Both the position numbers and the translations under genes were made by a program. The notes beneath the pieces were generated by a model that ran no database searches, was not told the origin of the DNA, and saw nothing but the letters and a program-made list of their open reading frames with translations. A stretch of DNA of 64,000 nucleotides from Micropterix aruncella (taxonomy: Eukaryota; Arthropoda; Insecta; Lepidoptera; Micropterigidae), in the NCBI GenBank assembly GCA_944548615.1, contig OX155952.1, forward strand, positions 39,443,231 through 39,507,230. The letters run 5' to 3'. Each line of letters starts with the position of its first letter. The first letter of the stretch is position 1. Below are positions 33,815-44,210 of this stretch, in pieces.

Positions 33815-34665
33815 CCGAGCCTATGTTCGTAGTATACTAGAATTTGCATCCTGTATTTGGTCCCCCCAATACAACTTGTACAAGCAACGAATCGAGCGTA
33901 TTCAAAAAAAATTCCTAAAACACTTGTGCTTTAGGGAAAATAAATCTGCCGAATCGTACAAGGATAGATTAGCTCTCTTTAAACTCGATAGTCTTGAAGA
34001 TAGGCGTACAACCTACGACATGATGTTTCTGTACAATGTAATTAACAATATTTTTGACAGTGCGTATCTGGTCGAAAAGGTATCTATTCTGGCTCCTCCT
34101 CGTATTACCCGGAAACCGCATCTGTTTTATGTAAAAAGATATAACTCTAATTATACGAAGCATTCCCTAATAAATAGAGCCATGAGAACGTATAATGATA
34201 GATTCGCGTACATTGATATTTTTTCATCAGGTAAAAGTCACTTTAAAGAAACGATTAAAAAGTCTTATCAGTCCTTTGACCTCCCTATTTAATCGAATGA
34301 CTCTTAATCCCTTAAACGGTTTACATGAATAGTTTTTTGTAATATTTTTAAAAATATATTTTTGGTACAAAATAATTAATAATGGTTATAATCTTAAAAT
34401 TTCATTCTTAAAATTTCATTCTCATTTGTTTTTTGTTCTTTCTCTTTGTCTATCCGTAAATCACTGTTAAAGAAATGTAAGTATAAATAAGGTATAATAG
34501 CGGAGATATGTACCTAATGTACACATAGTATTAACGATTAATAGTGTTAACATATAATTAGTCATAGTTTTATTGTTATATGTTGTATTTGTTATATATA
34601 AACGCTGTTTGTTAACCGAATAAAATAAAATAAAAATAAAATAAAAAATAAAACCTGTTTTTGGT
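33815..34665 (+). pseudogene. 5'-truncated jockey-like LINE, 3' end with A-rich tail
   Basis: The frame starts inside LEFASCIWSPQYNLYKQRIE and runs without stops through RIQKKFLKHLCFR, LFKLDSLEDRRTTYDMMFLY and SHFKETIKKSYQ to TAA at 34290. This is the C-terminal domain after the RT. A 3' UTR follows, ending in an (AATAAAATA)n-type tail at about 34619-34658. The intact ~150-codon frame suggests a fairly recent insertion. Confidence 0.85.
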
Positions 34666-34747
34666 CGATTTTGTATAAAAATACTTACAATATCGTTTTT
34701 TATGATTTCTCTCTTATTGCCTATTAATTAATATTTTCAGACATGTA

Positions 34748-35103
34748 GTATGAGTTTTAATTAGTAACATCCTTGAAGTGAGTGAATCAGTACGACCAAG
34801 TAAGCAATTTTTGCGTGTTTTTTTTAATAAATTTGGAAAACGTGACTGATAAATAAAAGTTTCACATGCGCTAAGCCCGCTGCGCTGTTTAGCAATGGGT
34901 AAAATATCGCAAAAAAACTTTATACGCAATATTTTATCTACTGCTAAATGGCGCAACGCGCCCAACTCTTTTATACATTTTTTTTTTAATAAATGGCATT
35001 TTTTTTTTGTTTTTCCCATTTTTTAAAATAAAAGTTGCTTGTTTGCTCATACTGATTCACTCACTTCAAGTATGTCACTAATTAAAAACTCACCCTGTAT
35101 ATT
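34748..35103. mobile_element. Foldback element T, copy 2
   Basis: TGAGTTTTAATTAGTAACAT then CTTGAAGTGAGTGAATCAGT on the left is answered by ACTGATTCACTCACTTCAAG then CACTAATTAAAAACTCACCC on the right. The inner pair is GCTGCGCTGTTTAGCAATGG against CTACTGCTAAATGGCGCAAC. It matches copy 1 at 19.6-20.0 kb with diverged loops and ends CACCCTGTAT. Confidence 0.8.
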
Positions 35104-35109
35104 TATAAA

Positions 35110-35200
35110 ATATACCTATATGGAGGTCAGCCGAAACGGCTGTCAGATCTGTCAACCACTGCAATAGGCCGTTCGGCCTTTTTGGCGCCCCAGCGGTGAG
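35110..35200 (+). repeat. Short dispersed repeat, partner at 2.9 kb
   Basis: Contains AGGCCGTTCGGCCTTTTTGG then CGCCCC, matching 2905-2935 on the opposite strand. Confidence 0.5.
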
Positions 35201-35234
35201 TGTTTAGAAATATCAACTATGTACCATAAAATAT

Positions 35235-35392
35235 TATTATTCCATATATGGAGCAAAAGAAATGTATATGAGAAATATCGACAGAGGAACATCGATGGTG
35301 CCAAAACATCGATAAGCACCATCGATGTAAAAAATATCGATAATCAATGTTTTCGATATATCGGACATCGATGTCCATCCCTAACGGTCATT
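35235..35392. repeat. ATCGAT-rich fragment ending like a hAT element
   Basis: CATCGATG/ATCGATAA motifs repeat, and the right end is GGACATCGATGTCCATCCCTAA. The reverse of that (TTAGGGATGGACATCGATG) resembles TAGGGATG-type hAT ends and motifs at 43.09 and 47.84 kb. The other end is not clear. Confidence 0.4.
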
Positions 35393-35910
35393 GTACCTAC
35401 CTTAAATGTTTTATTATGCAATAATGAGATTTTTAATTTCATTTAGTTTCATATTTTAATACGAACTTCCGACGCGTGAATTAACTAGGTTCACGCTTGA
35501 CTGGTTTAATTTTTCCGTCATTTATGACCCGGCCGAAGTTCCGCCCGAATCACAGCCTGGATCGCAATAAAACACCTCTAATGGCGTCTAACTTGTAAAG
35601 TATCCGCGCCCCCCCAATCGTAAATCGTAACTTATAATCCACACGGATTATCTGATAACGAGGGCCATGCGCGGCCGAGGGGCGGTTTGGTGGATGGAGT
35701 ATGGAGAAAAGGCGCGAGGGGGAGGAGGAGGGAAGGGGACACATCCGATGCATGCGCGCCTTCTCCCGCCAGATGTGTTACAGCGACAATAACTTAACCC
35801 CTAACACCCCCTCCCCTATACGACAAGAAAAATGAAAAATATTATTGAACTTATAGTCTAACCGTCTTATTCAAAGTTGCTACTACACTGTGCAGGGAAT
35901 CGATGATACA
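35393..35910. other. No confident feature
   Basis: 35560-35830 is GC-rich, with a purine run GGGGGAGGAGGAGGG and C-rich runs; frames present have no family signal. Confidence 0.35.
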
Positions 35911-35911
35911 A

Positions 35912-36475
35912 GGGACATTTGAAAAGTTTCAGGCCTTTTTAAGAGAATCACATATTTCGAAGCAAAATAAAATTTATTCTCGACGTAGTCTCCTTGCAAC
36001 TCGATTCATTTGGTCCAACGTTTTTCTTATCCGCTTAAACCGTCAAACAGAAATACTGTCTAAACCTGAAAAATACTAGTTTACAGCATTTTCCACCTCA
36101 GCATTAGCCTTATATCCCCCCCTCCACCCCCACCTAAGATATTTTTTCTAATAATTATGAAAGAGAAAAAGTTGATGGGAGATAGATCTGGCGAATAGGG
36201 TGGGTGCGGAAACAATTAAACTCGTGCGACACATCCATCCGTATGCGCTTTTGGTCTATCATCAACAAGCGCGCACCCAGCGCGCGGATATTTTTTTCAT
36301 ATCCACATGATGTAAAATGTCGTTCACCAGTACAGATAATACCCACGGCAATATCCTTAACAGTCAATCGACGATCTTCCATCACAGTTTGATGCACTAA
36401 ATCGACTATTTCGTCAGTTGTAGCGGTTTTCAGGTGCCTGAAACGTTCCTCGTCTAAAATGCTTGTAAGACCATG
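35912..36475 (-). pseudogene. Internally deleted mariner element
   Basis: Minus strand from the right: LTSILDEERFRHLKTATTDE then IVDLVHQTVMEDRRLTVKDI (helix-turn-helix region), then DQKRIRMDVSHEF. The catalytic core is missing and the C-terminus reappears near 36030-35975 as KRWTK-stop-IELQGDYVEN, with one premature TGA. The left end, GGGACATTTGAAAAGTTTCA, is a mariner-type inverted terminal repeat. The right part is cut by the LINE that abuts at 36476, so the second terminal repeat is not visible. Confidence 0.82.
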
Positions 36476-37060
36476 TTTTTTTATTTTTATTTTTATTTAT
36501 TTTGTTTATTCACTTTTACTAATCAACATAACAGTAAAACCAAGGCATTGAGAAGTAAAATTAATTTACCGTAACTATACAAATAGCATGACACTTATAA
36601 TACTAGCTATCATATAAGAATAAATAATTAATAGCTTGCAATTTAAACAGGTGAGGGTTGGCGGTAAAAATATCGAAATCTGGTGCCATCGAGTGAATTT
36701 CATTTAAGCGCCGCAAAGCACGCACCAACAAGTTCCACCTCGTAAGGTTAGTGCGCGAGAACGGCTTCGCGAAACGATGGTGCGATCGAGCACGAAGATA
36801 ATTATTTGGTATGAAAAGATCCACCTTGGCTAGTAAGCTATGGCTATCAGTTTTTCCACGAATTAGATTGAAAACATAAGACATGGTCAGCACTTCTCTT
36901 CTGAGACAGAGAGAATTATAGGTAAATGCAATCGGATACAAAAATGGATAATATCCGTACTGCTTGAAGTACAAAAATCTCAAAAAACACTTTTGTACCT
37001 TTTCCAGCATGAGGGTATAAGTATCTTCATGCAGATTCCAAATAGCTGCATTCGTTTCCA
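36476..37060 (-). pseudogene. 5'-truncated jockey-like LINE abutting the mariner
   Basis: The minus-strand frame (to 36603) reads AAIWNLHEDTYTLMLEKVQK then CFLRFLYFKQYGYYP and further VFNLIRGKTDSHSLL, the C-terminal domain homologous to those at 33.9 and 54.7 kb. Its 3' end is an A/T-rich tail (AAATAAAAATAAAAA on the minus strand) at 36476-36515, lying directly against the mariner. About 150 codons are open. Confidence 0.8.
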
Positions 37061-37490
37061 TGCGGCCTCCTCTAATGTTTGACCGCTGTAAATCAAGGGG
37101 AGGCTTCATACCGTATACAGAGTCTAACTAATCTATTTTTTCTGAGTCTTTCGAGTCTTCTATTTTTTGAGTCTTTCATTTATAAAATGAAGGAATTTTA
37201 TCACTGTGCGATACTCAATTTTCTCCATTGTCGACAGACAATGTCAGTTGACAACTTTGGAATAGCGTCATATACAAAGTAATGATCAGAATGACTTGAT
37301 TTTTTTACTTTACATAATATGTGAAGGGCATCTATCGGACGGCGAAAGATTTTTTTCTACAGTTACCTTATGTCATGACCCTCGTAGACTGAGCTGTAAA
37401 TGGGAGAAATCGCGGTCTCGGATTGGTCGAAATTATCATCAAAACCGCCGCACAGTATACAGACGCTTCTCTCAAAACGAAATTGAAATC
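37061..37490. other. No confident feature
   Basis: AT-rich at first, with TCTTTCGAGTCTTCTATTTT and TTTGAGTCTTTC repeats near 37140-37180. From about 37320 the sequence may belong to the host repeat in which the Harbinger element is nested. Frames have no family. Confidence 0.3.
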
Positions 37491-37796
37491 GATGCGCGCG
37501 TCGTAAGTCCTAAAGATGCGATTCCACCAGTGTGCAGAACTGTGCGGCACTGCAATGCACATTGTGCGACACAAATGTTTATTCTGGTCGACTCACTAAA
37601 GCAAACAATAACAAATTGTGCGCGAACATTCTAGAAATGTTCGCGCACATCTGTATACTTTTGTGCGCGCACACATGCAGGCAGTGGACTCGCGTCGACG
37701 TGTACAAACCTGTTGTGCGCGAACTCAGTCTTGCTTCCGCTACCGGAGTGAAAACATTGATTTGTGCGCGTACATTGTTAATTAACCAAGCTAAAT

Positions 37797-37998
37797 ATGG
37801 ATTGGACGAATGATAAAATTATTAATTTTATTCAAGCTATTGAAACTTATCCTGTATTATGGGATTCTAGTCACAGTGATTATAAAAATAAAAACAAAAA
37901 TCACGACGCCACTCAAGAGTTGGCGCAAAGTTTCAATTGTGACTCGACTGAGGTAATGAGAAAATGGAAACAGGGACACATTTTCTGTAGTTGGTATC
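37797..37998 (+). pseudogene. MADF-domain protein of Harbinger element, truncated
   Basis: From ATG 37797 the frame reads MDWTNDKIINFIQAIETYPV then LWDSSHSDYKNKN, and later ELAQSFNCDSTEVMRKWK. The spacing of WDSS, YK and the closing RKWK fits a MADF (Myb/SANT-like) domain, the DNA-binding accessory protein of PIF/Harbinger transposons. After RKWK the sequence changes to QGHIFCSWYLA and stops, marking the deletion joint. About 60 of the expected ~80-90 domain residues are present. Confidence 0.75.
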
Positions 37999-38250
37999 TT
38001 GCTTAGCAATAAAAGGACTAGTTACATTAACCAGCAACTCAAAATCTTCGCAAGATATACGTGTGAAGTTTTTAAATCCACTCAATGGATCTATTTTTAT
38101 TTCTTCTAGAAATTTATTCGTTTCTTCATTCCGTCGCTGTAGTAACGGCCTCACCCAACATCGCGGTTTCTTCCTTCGTTTCTTTTTAAGGAGACTACAT
38201 AGTAAAACACATGCTGCAGCACAAAGCACTACGTTTCCCTGCCCGTTCAT
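37990..38250 (-). pseudogene. Harbinger transposase N-terminal fragment
   Basis: The minus-strand frame includes MNGQGNVVLCAAACVLLCSL, then KKKRRKKPRCWVRPLLQRR, then GFKNFTRISCEDFELLVNVT and IAKQDTNYR. The FRNF/TR---DF--L pattern and KQDT are typical of PIF/Harbinger nuclease N-terminal regions. The DDE catalytic part is missing; the frame ends at the joint shared with the MADF ORF. Confidence 0.8.
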
Positions 38251-38462
38251 ATTAACTACTGAACTGTCTCGGCAGAAACTCTGCTCAGTGAACATGTTCG
38301 CGCACAAATGTGCTGAACTGTGCGCTTACAAAAGTTACGCACAGCCTTACCAGTGGAGACGGAAGCCAAATGCGACACCAGCTTAGTACCTGCACTGTTG
38401 GAGTTTTGCACAAAATGTGTGCAAGCAAATGTGCTGCACACTATTTTGGTGGAATCGCACCT

Positions 38463-38745
38463 TAAGGGCTACCACAAATCATAATACGATTACGAAACAT
38501 TGTACCACAAGTGCCGTCTGCGCCGACTGTGGTGCCCTTGAACGAAATTCGCAGAAGAAAGCGGGCAAGCGTGTCGTCATATGACCGCCACTCCGCCGAC
38601 GCAGATATTCAAACGTAATTTGACAACCGCCAACCGCGTAACACCAACTACAGGCGTTTGCCGTGATTTATCCCTCTGGTCACTTCCCTTGCACCCTATT
38701 TCTGCAACGCCTTGCCAATCGAGAGTGAGCTTATTGTTCCTAAGT
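38463..38745 (+). repeat. Dispersed repeat V, copy 2 (hosts Harbinger insertion)
   Basis: It matches the reverse complement of 10655-10962, from TAAGGGCTACCACAAATC to CGCCTTGCCA and TCGAGAGTG. The Harbinger element interrupts it at TAA. Upstream of the insertion, GTCGTAAGTCCTAA (to 37513) is comparable with CGACACGTGTCCTAA in the uninterrupted copy, so a few bases of V lie to the left as well. Confidence 0.75.
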
Positions 38746-39210
38746 CGGTATGCTGGTACATTGTGGCCATTGCCGGATTTAGATTTGACAAGGCCCTAAG
38801 CTATTAGAGCTATTGCTGCAGTATATTTAAGTATGACGATTGCGCACTCGAACATTTATTGAGGGGCCCCTAAGAAAGTGGGGGCCGGTGTAGCTTATAC
38901 GTAAATCCTGAACTGACTTTGACCGCCGCGACAATCGCCTTTATTCTTACAGTGGCAATTCACAAGTGTCGACGTCTTTTAATTTTGCTATTTTATATAT
39001 TTATATCCATAGGTACGCTATCCATAGGTACGATATGTTTTCTATATAATATTTATTGCCTTTGGATCAATTAGTAAATTATATTAGATCGCTCAAATTA
39101 TTGGCTAATTATACGCAAGTCTATAGTTCAGACAATAACATATTTGAGCAGTCAAATGTATCAGCCATTATGTAACGTAATGTAATGTCTATTTGATTCA
39201 ACGAGGTATA
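38746..39210. other. No recognisable feature
   Basis: Includes ATCCATAGGTACG repeated at about 39007 and 39021. Nothing else was identified. Confidence 0.35.
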
Positions 39211-39479
39211 TTAACCTTTCAGGCCTCGGCCCCTCAGCAAATTGACAAATTGGTGTCCCAAAAATTTTTAGTAAAAATTAGTAAACAAATTGAATTATGA
39301 CACTGTCTCACCAAAACATTAATTACTGCCAAACCACTGTACCCATAATTAAAATAAAACATATTAACGTAATAAAACATAACAAAATAAACAAATTAAA
39401 TTAAAATTAAATTAAAACGGGGCCCGCACACTGAATCGTTTTGTGGCCGATATCGGCTATTCGGGGCTCTAGGGGTTAA
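39211..39479 (-). mobile_element. TTAA MITE, piggyBac-like, family P copy 1
   Basis: Bounded by TTAACCTTTCAGGCCTCGGC and GGCTCTAGGGGTTAA. In reverse complement it aligns along its whole 269 bp with 45483-45752 (GGCCGATATCGG, TTAATTTAATTTG, CAGTGGTTTGGCAGTAATTA, TGGTGAGACAGTGTC). The TTAA at both borders is the piggyBac target. No ORF. Confidence 0.85.
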
Positions 39480-41930
39480 ACAATTAATTTATAATAACCA
39501 AAAAATATAATTTAGATGTGTTTCGGGATTTTGGCGGTTCGTCCAACGCGGTTCTTTATAAAGCGAATAGATGAAGCCGTATTCTAAAAAAAAGCATAAA
39601 TAAATAGCAAGCAGATAATTAGAAAATTAGAGCATTTGTATGTGAGAAATAATACTGAAATAACGTGTCTGATAAATAAAAAGAAAACACGAGCAGCATA
39701 CTCGTAGCCGACTAAAGAACTTTTATCTTTATGGTTTGATTGTTTCAATACGCTGTATGTTTTTGTTAATGAGATCATTACTAATTTAGAGATATACTGT
39801 TCTTCCAGAATCATTCATCAGAATGAACCAGCATCTCTTCCCGTGAGCATTGGCTCTTGCCAGAGGTAGAGGTCTAGGGTGAAATGTAGAGAAAGAGAGT
39901 AATGTATGCGCGCATTAGCGAGCGTTGAGGGTAGGGGGAAGGTTCGGTTGGCGGATAACTCAGCGCCTCGCTAATGGCCGACTGCCGCGAACTTTCCGCC
40001 ATTATCGCGCGTGACCCGCACCCCACATACCCCTACTCTCCGCGAGGTACCCCAAACAGAAACTTGGCGACGAGTGCAATGGAAAAGTTGAATGTAGAGG
40101 TCCTTGAAGTGAATACATTTTTTTTTTGCAAACCGAAATAAAACGATCCACAATGTTCCAAAAGATCGATAAAACCGTACTAAAATACAAGGAACTGAGA
40201 AGCGACTTGAATATTAATAATTATTGGACTGCGAAATGGTAATAGAAAAACGTGGCGAAGGGGATTAAAACAATATAATAATAAAAGCCATTCACACGGT
40301 AGTGAAGGAGTCACGGTAGTGAAGGAGGAGGAGGAATAAATAAATAAAATAAAATCCTTTCCAAACACAAAGAAACCAAACGAAAAACAAAAAAAAGTAC
40401 GCTATTACATCGGCGACTGCTCTCTCTTTATACTGGAAGACGTTTAAAACGGAAATTTTGGAATGCCTTCCATATTAATAGGTTTTAGCAACATATTTGG
40501 AAATAGATCGTTTCCAAAGTAAGTTTTTGGCGTATAAATAAAAAAAAAAAGCTGCTCACATGACAGCAAAAGAGTCCCAGGATTTTATCGTGTAATGCTT
40601 ATTTATGTTTATACGAGTCGAATGGATGTTGATAACTTTTGACTGTACTAAGTAGGTAAGCTCCCTTAAAACCGGTAAAAAATCATCCTTCATCCATCAA
40701 TCGCTAACCTTTCCAGACCAGAAAAAAATTTAAGTGTGGAATATTTTCAAATTATTTATTTTGTTGAAGCTTTTTTTATGAATCAAAGCAAATTGAGAAA
40801 AAAATCAGGATATTTACTGAAAGAGTGCGGTTTTCAGCATGTCATTCATAGGCGACACTGGGACTTAGGATGTACATTAAATATAGAAAATTAACATACC
40901 TTCACCATAACATAACTTAACATAAGTTCACCTAGTAATTTTATTGTGACAGACAGAAACGACAAAAAAACATTTCGAGACAGGAAATATATGTAATTCG
41001 AAGAATCTACACGGACATCATAAAATACCTACTACCTTTTTTTCTTTTCTACTGCTGTAAGGCACAACGCAAGAACATGCCAATATTTGAACCCAGTTTT
41101 ATGTAACCCATTTTGACGCCATGTCTGCGGAGGCTAAAGCCACGCTCATTACCCTGTAATATAATAAAATGTGTAGAATTGCATAGGTTTAGACGACTGA
41201 CAGATATCTTTCAAGCTTGGAATGTGTACATTTTCCTGTACACTAAATTCAATTGCGTGTGAACAGATTCGGCGGGCTTTCGTCTCGGTCTGGTTCCTGG
41301 AAGTATCCTTGGAAGTAACACCTTTTATGCGCTATAATGGGCACTCGTCCGATACTACAATGGTATGCTCAGGTGCAAGAGGGTTTATGATGTTAACGGT
41401 GCTGTTATGATGGATTGCCTTAAGGGTGTTCGGATGCAAAAATAAATATGGGAAACCGAAGTCTGCAGGTTGGCGGCCGCCCATTCACTATTTTTTTCGT
41501 AGTTGTAAAGGTGAGTAGGGTAGCGCGCATTCGATATTCGATGACCGAGTACGAAATGTATATTTTATGAGTACATATTTCTCAGCACTTAAGGTTGAAG
41601 ACCGAAGTATGAACGAACATGGTGTATTGGAAAAGTTGTCGAACCTTGTTATACCACCCCCGTAAACAAAATTAAATGAAGCATGGAAGGTGTTCTCATC
41701 TATTTATTAATATTGGCCTTTCAAATTTTAGTTTAGCATATTTAGCAATACGGTAAACTATAATGTCTTATAGAATTGAAAGTAATATATCTATTTATAT
41801 AAAAATGGATTTTGGTTTATCTGAGCGTTTAAGAGAGAGAGTTTAAAAATAGATGTTGGTAGACTTCGACGCTGTCTGACCGATCACCGTGCAATTTAGC
41901 ACTTGTATGTATTTTTTCACAGAGAAGGTT
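39480..41930. other. No confident feature
   Basis: 39840-40080 is GC-richer, with short frames on the minus strand but no domain. 40300-40325 repeats ACGGTAGTGAAGGAG. The rest is AT-rich without recognisable coding, and the frame at 41222-41410 has no family. Confidence 0.35.
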
Positions 41931-42425
41931 TTTATGCTATCCACTTTGTTGTAACTCGCCATTAGATGGAATTGCAGCACATCAACTATACCGTTCAACC
42001 GATCGCTATTAAAATTGGTATATATAGGTATTTGAGGACGTGTAATATTTTCGCGTTATCTAATTTATTGTAACTCGACACTAGATGAAACTGCAGCACA
42101 TCAACTATACCGCTGAACCGATCGCCATTAAAATTGCTATACATAGGTATTAGAGCGCGGATAATATTTTCGCGCTATCCTCTTTGTTGCACCTCGCCAC
42201 TTAATTGCGCTGTAGCACATCAACTTCTATGCTGTTCAACCGATCGCCATGCACATTGGTATACATAGGTATACCAATGTACACGGATAATATTTTTGCG
42301 CTATTTAATTTGTTGTATCTCGCCACTAGAAGGCGCTGCAGCACATCAATTTCTATATAAATATCGTTTAACTGATGGCTACGAAAATTGGTATACTTAG
42401 GTGTTAGAGCACGGTTATAACACCA
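41931..42425. repeat. Tandem array, ~120-bp unit, four copies
   Basis: Units begin near 41935, 42055, 42174 and 42299 with GCTATCCACTTTGTTGTAAC or variants, followed by TCGCCA-TAGA-G, GCAGCACATCAACT, a CCGATCGCCAT-type block and ATTGGTATACATAGGT. Copies differ at many sites. The third has an extra inverted TATACCTATGT copy (ATAGGTATACCAATG). Confidence 0.85.
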
Positions 42426-43277
42426 CGATCAACGCCGCGTAATACCACTGGCATTCGTATATATATTTGTTTTATTTGAGGTAGGGCGTTCGGTGCCGGT
42501 ACCGACAACCGATACAAATTTTATTTACAAATCTTACACCTAATATACCAAGTGTGCCTAATAATATAGCCAGGTACAGTAAGTTTTCCTTTCTCTCAAA
42601 ACAATACACCGAGTTGAAACGGTATAAAATGATAAATAGTAATTGAAAAGGTTTTATTGTTTGTAAGTAGTTGCATACGTAGGTAGGTACGTCGGAGGGA
42701 GGGAGCGGCTGCTGCTGCTGCGGGCAAGTGTCTGTCAAGTCGGCTGGTGGGTGATGTATATGCGGTCCTCGGCCGCCCGTTCTCTATTTCCACTTCCTCT
42801 GTTCGTCCGCTTCGTAAGTCACTCGAAGCACCCATTCCTTTGCGGAAGATTTATTGCATGCGCAAATACACCGCCATTCCGCCACGCGGATTGTTCTGCT
42901 CCTCCGGGACGTTTGATCCAGCACCGAAAACATACATTCGCAAATTGGCTCAGTGGTTGCGCTATCGCCATTCTAGTTTTCACATGCCAATGGTTAAAAA
43001 TTCAGTCTCATAACTGCAGAATGCTTAACTGTTATTTTCTTGTTGTATTTTAGTCCAAAATCTGTGTTTGGATAAAAAAAATAAATTAGGGATGCATCGA
43101 TTATTGATTTACCACTACGATTCCGATTATTTATTGTGACAGTACAGAGTTGATTCATTCATCATGTATAAAACCTATTTCGATATGTTTATATATGTTT
43201 GATTTTGGTTTCAATTACCTGTCTTATTCTTTCTTAGTTTTTTTCTGTTTTATTTTGATTCTATATATGCGCACATA
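42426..43277. other. Unassigned, with (CTG)n and a hAT-like motif
   Basis: A GCTGCTGCTGCTGCGG run lies near 42708. GC is moderately high to 42950, with overlapping frames of no family. GGGATGCATCGATTATTGAT at 43090 recurs diverged at 23283 and 47836. Confidence 0.35.
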
Positions 43278-44210
43278 CAGGGTGGGCCTTAACTGTCGGC
43301 GCAGTTTGATTATTAAGAAAAACGAAACTTACACACTTTCTATTGATATTACTAGAAACTAGATAGATTTTTTTTATAATCACGTGTAATTGTGTCACGC
43401 TTATAGTGAAGATATAAGCGTTACTGTGTGTCACGCTTATATCTTCACTATAAGCGTGACACAACTTGCTGTGGGTTTTATTTAAAGTTATATTAATTAT
43501 GATTTGTTACGTTTGTTGCATATTATGTACATTACCATAAATAAATAAATAAATTATATGTAAATTTAAAAAATAACTTATCCAGGTGATGTCCAATGGT
43601 TTGTTGACATTCTCGAAGTCGGCCTCGCAGATTCTCGAAGACACGGTGACGAGTTGCTCCTGAAATGGCATTGATTTCCCGCACAATATTTTGTTTTAGG
43701 GGATCTATTTATCTAATGTGGTCGAGTTATCTTCATAGACCATTGATTTCAGGTATCCCCACAGACCTATTAGGAGAGAGATTCGGGCTCCCTGGAGGGC
43801 ACTGAATATCTCCTCTTCATGAGACAAATTTTCCAGGGAACATCTCTTTTAAGAGGTCTATGGACACTGACAGTGTGGCATGTGGCTCCATCCTGCTGTA
43901 AGCTGAATCTTATAAGCTTTTAGATGCGTCGCTGTGCAAAAGCCTTCTTAAAGTTGTCCTCTTGATGGTTAAAGCTTGGCTTTCCTTGCGAGTTGATTTT
44001 TGGCGAGTTTGTCTAACAGATTCAATCACGCGCTCAATAGTCTTTGCGTCCTCGCTGACTTTGAACGGCCTTCATTAATTAATCTCACTGTTGACCCGGT
44101 TGTCTTGAAAATTTTGATCCACTTACGAATGGAATTAGCGCTTGGTGCTTCACTAATGTCACTTCGGTATATCCGCCTCGCATTAGCCACTGGTTATTAT
44201 TTGAGTAATA
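43278..44210 (-). pseudogene. Tc1/mariner-superfamily DDE transposase relic
   Basis: Reading the minus strand leftward from about 44190: SEAPSANSIRKWIKIFKTT then a decayed segment; about 43905-43840 QQDGATCHT-like then MDLLKEMFPGK; and 43690-43590 VREINAISGATRHRVFENLR then GRLRECQQTIG. The QQDGA block is the second catalytic Asp region and the last is the C-terminal block of a DDE transposase family common in insects. Several stops and frameshifts are present. The left limit may be the CAGGGTGGGCCTTAA end at 43278; no matching right end was found. Confidence 0.72.
43391..43463. repeat. Perfect 30-bp inverted repeat (hairpin)
   Basis: Arms 43391-43420 and 43434-43463 are exact reverse complements (TGTGTCACGCTTATAGTGAA then GATATAAGCG) around a 13-nt loop. 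It lies just inside the left end of the DDE transposon relic. Confidence 0.95.

Larger units (their letters stand above)
37514..38462. mobile_element. PIF/Harbinger deletion derivative
   Basis: The left end AGATGCGATTCCACCA and the right end (reverse complement) AGGTGCGATTCCACCA form 16-bp inverted repeats with one mismatch. TAA flanks both sides (37511-37513, 38463-38465), the usual 3-bp target duplication of PIF/Harbinger. Inside, a MADF-domain start on the plus strand faces a Harbinger transposase start on the minus strand, both broken at about 37975-38005, as expected if the middle of a full element was lost. Subterminal TGTGCGCG-type motifs recur, including a near-perfect palindrome (TGTGCGCGAACATTCTAG and inverse) at 37617-37650. 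Confidence 0.88.

Noticed and set aside
37296..37634. 112-codon plus-strand ORF
   Set aside because: It crosses the left boundary of the Harbinger element, so the frame is accidental.
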